Under the pieces are notes generated by a model. That model was given only the letters and a program-made list of their open reading frames with translations, did not search any database and was not told the origin of the DNA. The translations under genes and the position numbers were made by a program. Below are positions 1 to 9,363 of a stretch of DNA of 20,130 nucleotides, in pieces (position 1 is the first letter of the stretch; every line of letters begins with the position of its first letter). This DNA comes from Ectocarpus siliculosus. Its lineage: Eukaryota > Sar > Phaeophyceae > Ectocarpales > Ectocarpaceae. The stretch spans positions 185,459-205,588 of the forward strand of contig FN648471.1 in NCBI GenBank assembly GCA_000310025.1. The letters run 5' to 3'.

Positions 1-1400
1 CTCACTCAACGCGTCTATGTGTCCGTATCTCCAATACAAATCAACCAGTGAGGTTTCAGTATGCAGCTATCCTCACTCAATGCGTCTGTGTGTCCGGCAA
101 TCGCAAACATCACTCAACCCGTGAGGTTTCAGTATGCAGCTATCCTCACTCAATGCGTCTATGTATCCGGCAATCTCAAATATCACTCAACCAGTGAGGT
201 TCTAGTATGCAGTTATCCTCACTCAACGCGTCTATGTGTTTGGCAATCTCAAAAACCAATCCATCTGTGAAGTTTCAGTATGCATCTTTCCTCACTCAAC
301 ACGTCTATGTGTCCGGCAATCTCCAATACAAATCATCTGTGAGGTTTCAGTATGCAGCTATCCTCACTCAATGCGTCTATGTGTCCGATAATCTCCAATA
401 CAAATCATCTGTGAAGTTTCAGTATGCAGCTATCCTTACTCAATGCGTCTATGTATCCGGCAATCTCAAATATCACTCAACCAGTGAGGTTTTAGTATGC
501 AGTTATCCTCACTCAACGCGTCTATGTAACCGGCAGTCTCAAATATCACTCAACCTGTGAGGTTTCAGTATGCAGCTATCCTCACTCAACGCGTCTATGT
601 ATCCGGCAATCTCAAATATCACTCAACCAGTGAGGTTTTAGTATGCAGTTATCCTCACTCAACGCGTCTATGTAACCGGCAGTCTCAAATATCACTCAAC
701 CTGTGAGGTTTCAGTATGCAGCTATCCTCACTCAATGCGTCTGTGTGTCCGGCAATCGCAAACATCACTCAACCCGTGAGGTTTCAGTATGCAGCTATCC
801 TCACTCAATGCGTCTGTGTGTCCGGCGATCGCAAACATCACTCAACCCGTGGGGTTTCAGTATGCAGCTATCCCCACTCAACGCGTCTATGTGTCTGGCA
901 ATCTCAAAAACCAATCCATCTGTGAGGTTTCAGTATGCAGCTTTCCTCACTCAACACGTCTATGTGTCCGGCAATCTCCAATACAAATCATCTGTGAGGT
1001 TTCGGTATGCAGCTATCCTTACTCAATGCGTCTATGTGTCCGGCAATCGCAAGCATCACTCAACGCATGAGGTTTCAGCATGCAGCTTTCCTCACTCAAC
1101 GCGTCTATGTGCCCGGCAAGCTCAAAAACCAATCCATCTGTGAGGTTTCAGTATGCAGCTATCCTCACTCGTCTATGTGTCCGGCAATCTCCAATACCAA
1201 TCAGTCTGTGAGGTTTCAGTATGCAGCTTTCCTCACTTAACGCGTCTATGTGTCCGGCAATATCAAACCTCACTCAACCCTTGAGGTTTCAGTATACAGC
1301 TATCCTCACTCAACACGTCTTTGTGTCCGGCAATCTCATACATCACTCAACTCGTGAGGTTTCGGTAAACAGCTATCCTCACTCCACTCGTCCATGCGTC
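1..1400. repeat. 73-bp minisatellite, about 19 copies
   Basis: The marker GAGGTTTCAGTATGCAGC recurs (with small changes) at about 50, 123, 196, 269, 341, 413, 486, 559, 632, 705, 778, 851, 924, 996, 1069, 1142, 1210, 1283 and 1356. Spacing is 73 bp, with some 72-bp units and one 68-bp unit (1142-1210) that has lost five bases. The unit also contains CCTCACTCAACGCGTCTATG and a TCCGGCAATCTC segment. Copies around 413-705 show a two-unit (146-bp) higher-order pattern: variants with TTTTAGTATGCAGTT and TGTAACCGGCAGTC alternate with the common form. The array continues off the left edge and decays near 1400. Because 73 is 3n+1, each copy shifts the frame, so the repetitive open frames here are by-products and not genes. 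Confidence 0.97.
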
Positions 1401-1960
1401 ACGCGTTTTTGGTAGCGCATACTATGGGGGCTATATTTGGGGTGGCGTGTTTTACATCGCTTTGCCAACAGCGCCAACCCACTTATGTCTAGATTGAGGG
1501 GGGGTTAGAAAAAGTCGGGGGGGGGGGGGTCTATTTTTGCAAGAGGGTCACGAAGGACGACGGTGTGACGCTTTGATGTGTAGCCCCGAATAACGTGCAA
1601 GTAATAGTTGCAGAATGTCGGAAGTACAAGAAGGAGGGGGAACTAACTGTACATGGCTGAGCTGGGAAAAGTAGAAGGGAGATACAGAGAGATGTTTGAG
1701 GCATGGAATAGCTATGTAGCAGAAGACGGTAGCTGTACTATGACACAGGAAGCGGGTTGAAAAGGCGGGGCGTGATATCGAGAGGACAGATAAACTAGGT
1801 AGGGAAGACATTTTTGAGCCACCTTTGACAAAGTATGAAGAAAAAATTGACCATCGGTGATCGGTCCTGTGGGAACAATGCTCTGTCCTCTCGTGGACGC
1901 GTGGTCAATGGTCTAACTTTAGCTAAGGCATGAAAAACATAAGAGTACCCCCCCGTTCCC
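1401..1960. other. No recognisable gene; G-run
   Basis: No product is recognised on either strand. A run of 13 G lies at 1517-1529. A minus-strand open frame of 87 codons (1548-1811) has no recognisable domain and is probably chance. Confidence 0.6.
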
Positions 1961-2161
1961 CCCCCCCGGTGTTTGCCATCGGGGTTGGGTTTTCGTCGCT
2001 TGGCAACGACGTTGTAAAACAAGCCGCCCCCCCCGGTGTTTGCCATCGGGGTTTGGGTTTTCGTCGCTTGGCAACGACGTTGTAAGACAAGCCCCCCACT
2101 CGGTGTTTGCCATCGGGATTGGGTTTTCGTCGCTTGGCAACGACGTTGTAAAACAAGCCAA
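1961..2161. repeat. 67-bp tandem repeat, three copies
   Basis: The segment GGTGTTTGCCATCGGG starts at 1968, 2035 and 2102, a 67-bp period. Each copy continues with a GGGTTTTCGTCGCTTGGC segment and AACGACGTTGTAAAACAAGC and begins with a C-rich tract. Sequence identity between copies is high, so the array is probably young. The 67-bp period again breaks the reading frame, so overlapping open frames on both strands are not credible proteins. Confidence 0.93.
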
Positions 2162-3036
2162 TTCACTTCGTGAACTCGGCAACCAGGTTACCGTTTCTTT
2201 TTTTTACCTCGGTTTTTTTTTTGGCGGTAACCATAATGGTGGTCGAGTAGACCATGTTGTGCGGGGTCGAGAAACCTCACTCCGCGCAACGGGGGATGAT
2301 CGCACCACGTTGTGTTAAAATGGTCAAGCTTCCTCGAGGCAGTTACACAGTGCTTACAACTGTCTCTGGAAGTGAAAGCACCAGAAAATAAATTAAGTCA
2401 TACGTAGCTGTCATCCGTACGCAAGGAAGTAAGCACAAGATGCCGAACACCCTTAGCAGGATGCAGCTCACCCTTCATGCGACTCGCCAAATACCTCACG
2501 GCGCTTCGCGCTTGGTGATGTGAGAGCCTGGTCCGGTGAGAACCCGGCGTGCTCCGTCCCGGCTTTGTAGGGATGCGAGGTCAATGGTCAAACGACTACG
2601 GCATGCACGACTATGAGTACACCCCCCCCCCCCCCCCCTCCCCTGGATTGGCCGTTTGGGGCTGTGCAGTCCTGGCTTTTCTCAGCTGTGCCCCGCTTGC
2701 TCGTCCCACAACCCGCAGCTCACTCAGCTGGGCATTGACCCGAACGGGCTGCTACCCAGCGGTAGGGCGTTTTCAAACAAGAGTCGATCCTCGCCAGGTT
2801 CAATTCTTAGCTTCATCCCTTCGTGTTTCTGTCTAAAAAACAAAATGCCACGCAAGAAGGACCTTTCACGCGTCCGCGCGGGGGGTGGCTGGGTTATTGC
2901 TATTGCTTCAATCAAGTGGGGTTGCTACAAAACAACACCGGATATAAGGCAGAGAAAGCTGTTCCCAGCCTACCTGTATATCTATCCCAAAACAATAAAA
3001 CAAATAACACCGTCTTGGCAAAAACCTCTTCACTAC
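2162..3036. other. No recognisable gene; simple tracts
   Basis: No product is recognised. An inverted pair GGTTACCG / CGGTAACC (about 2187-2231) encloses T-rich runs. A run of 17 C lies at 2622-2638. The stretch 2700-2910 is open on both strands, but I recognise no domain in either reading; it may be part of an unidentified repeat. Confidence 0.55.
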
Positions 3037-3058
3037 ATGCTGTAGTCGACTACAGCAT
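3037..3058. repeat. Perfect 22-bp palindrome
   Basis: ATGCTGTAGTC is followed directly by its exact reverse complement, giving 11-bp arms with no spacer. The flanking bases (C before, A after) do not extend the symmetry. It lies about 0.4 to 0.75 kb upstream of the first HSF coding signal. It could be a dimeric protein-binding site or chance; no function is shown. Confidence 0.9.
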
Positions 3059-3436
3059 AGCAACCGGCCATTAGCCTAGACTTTGTCAACCATTCTTGGA
3101 CAAATTGGTACCCACCCCACTCATGATTCTATGTCGCCGCGGTGTACTTGCGCGTGTGCACACGATGTCGAAGGAAATGCAATGAAGAGCGTGCTGGACG
3201 TGTCGTTGAACAGGAGTTATTGGCCGGTGCCACGCGTCACGTACAATTGTTTTATCTGTCTGTATTTCTCAATCCGTTACTTTAGAATGCTGCATTTTCA
3301 TGCGCCTATGCACACACCGCGTGTAACAGATGCGAAAGAAGCGCGGTTCAAAAGTCTAGGCATTACCTCGCTACCTGTAGGTTCGGTTCACGTTGACGGT
3401 TTTTTCGGGGGTGATGCAATGCCATGATGACGGTAG
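3059..3436. other. Upstream flank of the HSF gene, no gene seen
   Basis: No exon can be supported here. The promoter and first exon of the heat shock factor gene may lie in or near this stretch. I did not find a convincing tandem array of GAA/TTC units that would mark a heat shock element. Confidence 0.4.
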
Positions 3437-3567
3437 GGTGTTGGTGTTGATGTTGGTGTTGGTGACGCCGGAGCGTCGCAGGTTAAGAGAGATGAGGACG
3501 GAGCGACAAAAATTGTGCCTACAATTGAATCACCTTGGCACGAAGACACAATATGTTGGTTGAGCAA
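3437..3567 (+). other. Candidate upstream HSF exon (start of DNA-binding domain)
   Basis: After a stop at 3434-3436, one frame reads through a Gly/Val-rich stretch (GTT/GGT microsatellite, about 3439-3463) and then gives ATKIVPTIESPWHEDTICWL. The spacing and the ICWL signature resemble helix 1 and the following strand of HSF DNA-binding domains, where a K-[IL] helix is followed by an I-x-W motif. A possible donor GT lies at 3568-3569. Joining this in phase to the next certain exon would still leave about ten residues (the G-x-[SA]-F-x-V-x-D stretch) unplaced. A possible source is around 3715-3752, where one frame reads HSVVVDTA. The start codon is not identified. Confidence 0.4.
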
Positions 3568-3784
3568 GTGTTTTAATCGTCTATGGAGCCAATGGAGACA
3601 ACGGGTGTTGCAGAGAGAGCACACGGGTCGAGTGTGGGAAGAATATGGAGACAGTTGGCGGTGTTGGTCGATGGGTGCCTACAGATCCAAACACAACAAC
3701 CACCGATGTTTTTGCAACACTCCATGCACTCAGTTGTCGTTGATACTGCTGTTCCCTCTCGGCTAATCTCCACTATTTCATCAG

Positions 3785-3866
3785 GTTCTGGCATTCGAGG
3801 GGCTCCTGCCGTCATACTACAACCACAAGAAGTTCTTGTCCTTCGTGCGTCAGCTCAACTTCTACG
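3785..3866 (+). CDS. HSF: HSF exon: recognition helix
   Basis: The acceptor is CTCCACTATTTCATCAG, with a possible branch point CTAAT upstream. The exon codes VLAFEGLLPSYYNH, then KKFLSFVRQLNFY and the first base of a Gly codon. The donor GTGAGC follows. This is the most conserved HSF segment and includes the helix that reads the GAA half-site. Confidence 0.92.
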
Positions 3867-6862
3867 GTGAGCGTGCGTCCCCGCGAGCAATTCGGGATAT
3901 TTGGAAGGACAACAAGGGAACAACAATGTTGGGCTTCTTTCATTGATAGAAGCAAATCGGTTGGCGCTTGTCAAATGGACGCTCGCAGGCAGAGTGCAAG
4001 ACGTTGCTGTTGTGACCCTCTTCGGAGTGTGTCTACCGCAGTCTAGGTATGCCCCCAAGAAAATCCCCCAACATCGCACTCTACTCTATGAGCAAACCCG
4101 ACACACGACGCTATTGCCCCACGAAAAATGTTGCCCGCTCTCCTCTCCCCTGTTGTCTTCTTTTCCCTCGCCCCAGGCTTCAAGAAGGTCAAGGGAGATC
4201 CTGCCTCACGTATGAGTTCTGCTTCCTCCGTCCACCCCCCGCCGAGCGCGGTGGCGGCAGACGAGTCGGATTCGTGGCAGGAGTTCAGGCACCCTGAGTT
4301 TCGCCGGGGCCGGAGGGATCTCCTGGCGGGCATCAAGCGGCAGAAGGACGGGGGACGCGTAAAGCGTAAACAAGGTGTGACTCTTACTATCATGGCACCG
4401 GTTATTTGTCGGATTCGCGGGGTGGAGTTTCCCGGCAGCGGGTGGAAGCAACGCCTAACGCCCGAGGGAGGCGTCAGCGCCCCAAAACATGTAGTCCATG
4501 GAAGTTGTTTATGGTGTTGAAAAGGCGCTTGTTGTGACCAACGGATACTTGGTGGTTGATAGGTTGGCAGGAAACGGACTTTGAAGAGGAAAATAACCAC
4601 AAACTCCTCAAAGCTTACGTTCTTCGTTGACATACGGTGCGTGTTCTTGACAAGACATACACGTAGCTCGAGAAAACTCCAGACGTATCCAGGACGATAT
4701 CCTGACAGAGTGATGCCTGGCGCCGGGTATGCCTTGACTGATAATCTTCCTAAATAGGGAATGGTGAACGTATGTAGAACACCAGACCCAGAGTTTTGAA
4801 CCTAATCCTTTCAGGTTTTTATCGTACATTAAAATTTGAAGGTTGATTTTCAATTTTCGGTTCAAAATGTCATATGGTTTTAGCCTGAACCCCGTGTTGC
4901 TGTTGGTTGCGACGAAAAAAATGAACCACTTTCGTTGCATAAGCACCGCAGCGCCCGACTGTACTATGTACCGCATTGCAGTTCTTCCTTCGGTTTACTC
5001 GAAGCTGCACACGCCAAGTAATCGTTACAGGTTGAGAAACGTACCACACGCAACTGCAATCGACTGGTGCACTCTTCACCGTCTATGTTCTTTGCGGGCC
5101 GGTGGTCCTCGGCTTGAACAATTCTCTCGCACGTGTGTGTACTCTCTACCCGACGACGGCCCGTCCTACTCCTGGTCAGCCGAATTGGAGAAGCTGGGCA
5201 CCCTCAGCACCCTCACGACCGACGTGGACATGATGAGCGTCGACTTGAGGGCGGCGAACGGCAAGCTCGACGACATCATGTTGATGTTATCCGGCATGGC
5301 GGGCGGCAACCTGCACTCCTCCATGATCCCGCCCGTGCAACGGGGAAACATGGGCAGAGGTGGTGACGGAAGTTTCGGGTTTGGCATCGGCGGAAGCTCT
5401 AGCGACCAAAACTCGTACAACACAGCAGAAACCGCGGGCGCCGCTGCCGCTGCGTTTGGCGGGGACCGGCAGCAGGTGGTGGGGGCGGGGTCGAGGGATG
5501 GCAGCACCGACCAGGAAGGCCACGACCCTAGTGTGTATGGAGCACCGCTCGACCAACGTCATACGCCATGTCTCCCTGTTGGCCATCAGCAACAGGGTTG
5601 GCAGGGCCATGGACCTTACCCGCAGCCCCACCAGCCCTCCTTTTCAACAGAGCGATGCCTGGTGGCCCCCAACCAGGTGAAGGAAAGAGTGAACCGTATA
5701 TGTGTGCTTTTCACCCGTAAAAAATCGGCAAAGGAGGATTCCGAGGTGTGTGTGCATTCACCAAAAGCCGTGTTTCCGGGATGAGTAGACACATGCAAGG
5801 ACAACGACCTTTTTCCCGATAGATCTACATGCATGTAGGAGAAGCACTCAATCAAGAGGGCGATGTATGGAACGGAACGACCCAAGCGGGAATGCGTGCC
5901 TGTCCCTATCCGAAATCTTCGGTGCGGCGCACGACTAACCCGTGAAGCCCGGGATGAGCGCGGAGTGTAAGAGAGATTTCGCTATGAGCTACTGCTGTAG
6001 CCTAGTGCTGCTATCGAGTATTGCGGACGGCCCTGTGTTGTGCACCATGCGTGAGGCTCAGCGGCCCTCCTTGTTCGCTTCACCCTTCTCCGGAGACGCC
6101 CGCGTTGAAATCAGTCGGTTGTTGAGAACAACGTGGGATTTGGGGTTATTCTGTTGAATCTTGACGAAAGATGGCATCGTCCTATTCCTCGTCCTGATTG
6201 TGACATACGAAGCACCCCACGAAAAAACAAAATGATTCGCTTTTCTATGTGTGCGTGTCTTTGTCCAGGTGAGGTACCAGGCGGCGCAGTCGCATCCAGC
6301 ACTACCGTCACTACCTCTTGCAGTAGCGGCGCATGCTTCACACGTTTCCGCTGCTGAGCCGCGGCGTCAGCAGCTACCCCCCCTATGCTACCCGCCGAGG
6401 GGGGACGGCAACAACCTCGCTTCTTCCGGGCACGAGCAAGTAGGCGGTGTGTACGAGAGCCTGTCCAATAAGGCAAGCCCCTCGGGAAGTGGAGGCGGGG
6501 GCGATGGCGGCGATGGCGGCGGCGGCGGCCGGCGTGGGGATTTTCACTCCGTTTCTTCTTGGGCCAACACCAACCCGCGCGTAATACAGGGGCAGCAGCA
6601 ACCTCAACTTGCCTGGTCTTACCGTCTGCAACACCAGCAGAACGGCGGTGCTGCTCAAGTTGTCAGTCCACCTAGGGGAGGTTACGATGGTGACGTTGGT
6701 ACGATGGGCCGACTGGAACAGGCGTTGTCGCATGGAGCGATGTCCGGACTCCGTGTGCTATCGCACTCCGCAGCAAGCATCTCCCAGACAGACAAGGAAC
6801 AGCAAGAGAACTTCAACGCAGGCAGCACAAGCAGCAGCATGAGCAGCATGGGCAGCACATAA
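3785..6862 (+). CDS. HSF: Heat shock transcription factor, four-exon gene (5' end missing)
   Basis: Four exons join in phase: 3785-3866, 4177-4374, 5180-5676 and 6269-6862, together 1371 nt, 456 codons plus a stop. Introns of 310, 805 and 592 bp all start GT and end AG. HSFs are nuclear proteins that trimerise and bind inverted nGAAn repeats to activate chaperone genes. Residues 1-93 of the partial product match the HSF DNA-binding domain: LLPSYYNHKKF, the recognition-helix signature SFVRQLNFYGF, then WQEFRHPEFRRG and a basic KRQKDGGRVKRKQ that may be a nuclear signal. Residues 94-134 (ELEKLGTLSTLTTDV onward) look like the coiled-coil oligomerisation region. The rest is Gly/Ser/Gln/Pro-rich and probably disordered or activating. 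Unusual: 24 residues separate KVKGDP from WQEF. The N-terminal third of the DNA-binding domain must come from upstream exon(s). Family assignment is very strong; exact splice sites of the third exon are less certain. Confidence 0.88.
4177..4374 (+). CDS. HSF: HSF exon: wing and end of DNA-binding domain
   Basis: The acceptor follows the pyrimidine tract CTTTTCCCTCGCCCCAG. The first two bases complete the Gly of NFYG, giving FKKVKGDP. A Ser/Pro/Ala-rich stretch follows, then SWQEFRHPEFRRGRRDLL and a basic run ending KRKQ. The chosen donor is AAG|GTGTGA, leaving phase 1, which fits the next exon. Confidence 0.88.
5180..5676 (+). CDS. HSF: HSF exon: coiled-coil region and Gly/Ala/Gln-rich linker
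   Basis: The acceptor CCTACTCCTGGTCAG supplies CC to complete an Ala codon, followed by ELEKLGTLSTLTTDV and further hydrophobic positions at heptad-like spacing to about LMLSGMAG. Next come Gly-rich (GRGGDGSFGFGIGGSSS) and Ala-rich segments and a Gln/His/Pro-rich end. The donor is CAG|GTGAAG, phase 0. The open frame continues past it to 5784, so an alternative end by intron retention is possible. Confidence 0.78.
6269..6862 (+). CDS. HSF: HSF last exon: low-complexity C-terminal tail
   Basis: The acceptor GTGTCTTTGTCCAG is followed by VRYQAAQSHPAL in phase 0. The exon has a run of Gly and Asp (GSGGGGDGGDGGGGG), Gln-rich segments, and a Ser/Met-rich end SSSMSSMGST before the stop TAA at 6860-6862. 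No domain is recognised; composition is typical of an activation or disordered region. Confidence 0.75.
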   Translation: MRYQAAQSHPALPSLPLAVAAHASHVSAAEPRRQQLPPLCYPPRGDGNNLASSGHEQVGGVYESLSNKASPSGSGGGGDGGDGGGGGRRGDFHSVSSWANTNPRVIQGQQQPQLAWSYRLQHQQNGGAAQVVSPPRGGYDGDVGTMGRLEQALSHGAMSGLRVLSHSAASISQTDKEQQENFNAGSTSSSMSSMGST

Positions 6863-7300
6863 GCCTCTGTCGCTTTCTCGTCAAGCCTCAAGACAGTTGG
6901 GTGGGGGCAGATGAACCCCACATGCACCGAACCTCCCCTTGGCATGCGTCGAACACCCTGTACTTGAAGTTCCGACGAAGAGGTGTACTTGTCCCCCGTT
7001 CTGAAAACCATCGATATTCAAGAGTGGTGGTTCATGGTGTTGTCCTACTTTTTGTAGCACTAGATTGTTCATGCCCCGACGAACACGTCCTCCCCTTTGC
7101 ACCCATATCGATGCGTGACTGTCACACGCGCCTGTTTTCTGCTTTTATCCCGAGTGTTCGTAAGAACATCGGGTATATTTATCCTCCTGTAATTTCCCCG
7201 GTGAGAACTGTGTGCGATGTTGTCGTCTCTGATGGTGTGCGTGTAGATGATTTTACTTGTTTCAAGGGGGGCGATGCCAGAGAAAAATAAACCGGTTCTG
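6863..7300 (+). other. Probable 3' UTR of the HSF gene
   Basis: This stretch follows the HSF stop codon and holds no supported gene. AATAAA at 7286-7291 is a candidate poly(A) signal, which would give a 3' UTR of about 0.43 kb. Algal poly(A) signals are often degenerate, so this is only a suggestion. Confidence 0.35.
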
Positions 7301-8750
7301 AATCGATTGATGGGCACGACCGATATGTGGAGAAAACGTCGGTTGACTATGTAAATCGTTTTATATCTGTAAAAGGAGGTTGGGGAATCACGTGGGACTA
7401 CACCCGGGGAAGGAGGGCTTGTACGGGCAGTCGTGGGGCGGGGGGTACACTGAGGGGCTCACGCATCTCCGACAATTGTCGAAGGGGTGGTTTGGCTAAA
7501 ATACGTCTATAGCATGAGGGGATTCGTGGGGAGGCGTGGCGCTACGGGCGGAGGGCGATTGCTTCTACCAAACGTCGGCTTCTAGCCGCTGTGAGGCAGA
7601 CTCTAGTAATTCCTATTGCCGTATTGGGAAGCAAAGTCTTTGGGAATGAGGAATGCATGAACAACGCAGGGTAAGCAGCCGTCTGCCGCTGTTGTGGGTA
7701 TGAGTGAAGTTGTTTGAGTATAGAATTGTAACGAAGCGTCAGTAAGGTTCCGAGACGGTGACGGTCTAGGTGTGTGGGCTCACCAATGAAGCATGTACAG
7801 CAGTGCAATAGGGTTCCCAACATCTCGGGAATAACAGGGATCAAATCATTTTCGGTTGTTGAGAAAAAAATTGGGGCATCGTGTCGAACGTGAGCACCAC
7901 GGGCGGATAAGGCAGTAGAAATCCTCACGAGGACCGGTTGTCATTTCATTGGTGGTGGGCCCCGGGCGGTGTGAACATTTTCGCTACGATGGTATGCAGT
8001 AGCAAGAGCATCGGGGGAGGTCCGAATATTGAGATTTCGCAATTGGAAGCGGACATGTCACCCGCGCTCATGGATGTTTGGGACCTGTTTTATTCGCCCT
8101 CTGGGTGTAGTCTAGAGAACCGAGTGATAAGCTGCCGGATCTTCCAAGCGGCTTCGTGAAGCCTTTTCAGTTAAGATAGGTTTCACGAGAGCAGTTCCTC
8201 TTTTGTTTTTCGGGTGTATGTTGTTCTTGTTGTTGGCATCGTTGCGCGGTCGTTGGATTTGGCGTTGAACATGGCTAGGTGGAAATAGGACCGGTTTTGC
8301 GCGGTGAAACCTCCGAGTAGTTCTCGCTCCGCCCTTGTGCACTTGCTGTATCGACTGTCTCGTTGTTGTGGTTAAGATCAGAGCACCGCGTAGAAGTGGT
8401 GTTGTTTGTCGTTGTTACAAATCATGGCGAGGAAAGCCATGGAGTTGTCGGGAAGTTCAAATTATAACCAGTGATTTTGGAGGGCTCCCTCGAAAAACTT
8501 GTTGTCATTTTCTTCTTTCTTGTTGTCGTTTTCTTTCACAGGCAAACGTGGGTCCAGTGTTCTACATCTTTGTGGGGGAGTCATGCATGTTGTTCTTGTT
8601 TTCACTTTTTAACCACGACCACTGCAGCGCCATTCTCACACCTCCAGGGCGTGGAGTGCAGTTGACCTGGACTGAAGGAAAACCGACGATGACCTCTCCC
8701 GGTCTTCGAGAGTGTTCCAAGGTAGCATCTTCAGATTTAGTTTAATGTGC
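7301..8750. other. No recognisable gene
   Basis: The longest open frame is 128 codons on the minus strand (7542-7928), without a recognisable domain or supporting splice context. A pyrimidine-rich tract ending in CAG near 8540 resembles a splice acceptor, but no exon can be identified around it. Confidence 0.45.
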
Positions 8751-9363
8751 AGTGGTTACGTGCAGTTTTTTTTATTTTATGTTCGGGTTCGAGCAACGAA
8801 CCCTACTTTGTTTTTTGGCGGACTTTTCCTACCTCTCGATGTGTTCTGCCTTTCTTGGTGGACTTACGTGTTACGGTGGGAATATTAATATGTTCGCGAT
8901 CCTTACTGAAGTTAGCATGCCGTATTGGCACAGCTTGCGGTGCCGGAATTTCTATGCTTTGGAGAGTACGGAAGAGGTGCTGGAGGTCAGAGCATTTTTT
9001 TTTCATACAAGAAAACCGGTGTGCGCTGAAGTAGATTATTTCATTTCTCACCGGTACAACCGTAAGCAGTACGCTTTGAAAGCGCATGGTGGCGAGAGCA
9101 ACTTGATCAACGTGGTTCGCCGGATTGCATCATCGTCTCCGTGCAGTCTCCACGTGTCTGTGAGCGTTGTATACTCCACTGCGCCCATTTATCGGATTCG
9201 GGGAGAATTGGACAGGCAACCAACGTGGCGGGCCCAAACCGAGCTGGAGGAAACGTTTCGAAGGAAACACAAGCTAGGCATGCTTGCGCCGCCAGTCTCG
9301 ACATGCATGATTGTTTTTTTTATGGGGGGGGGCGGTGTGTTTTTTCTGGTGAAAGAGCCTTGA
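8751..9363 (+). other. Uncharacterised open frame, doubtful
   Basis: An open frame of about 200 codons begins without a normal ATG (first codon GTG at 8752) and ends at 9363. The start is aromatic-rich (FFYFMFGFEQ) and there is no recognisable domain. T- and G-runs inside it (8765-8778, 8996-9003, 9310-9330) suggest noncoding DNA. A 7-bp stem GGGTTCG / CGAACCC lies at 8785-8803. It is listed only because it is the longest frame in this gene-free interval. Confidence 0.2.

Noticed and set aside
1-1400. CRISPR array
   Set aside because: Direct repeats are contiguous without unique spacers of fixed length; the whole 73-bp unit repeats, and the window is eukaryotic.
61-1415. Repetitive proteins of 64-146 residues with a QYAAILTQ motif
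   Set aside because: They are translations of a 73-bp tandem array in which each unit shifts the frame; all three frames give similar peptides.
1795-2318. Repeat proteins on both strands (for example with LPSDENP units)
   Set aside because: They are by-products of the 67-bp tandem repeat; no start, splice or domain evidence.
2549-3074. Overlapping frames with GIDPNGLLPSGRAF and the opposite-strand frame
   Set aside because: Open on both strands, contains a C17 run, and no domain is recognised; more likely repeat-derived than a gene.
5166-5631. Minus-strand frames of 113-114 residues
   Set aside because: Shadows of the GC-rich third HSF exon on the + strand.
8785-8803. tRNA T-arm-like GGGTTCGAGCAACGAACCC
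   Set aside because: Only a single 7-bp stem; no acceptor, D or anticodon arms could be placed around it.
8751-9363. A 203-codon membrane-like gene
   Set aside because: No ATG, no domain, and long T- and G-runs inside; kept only as a doubtful open frame.
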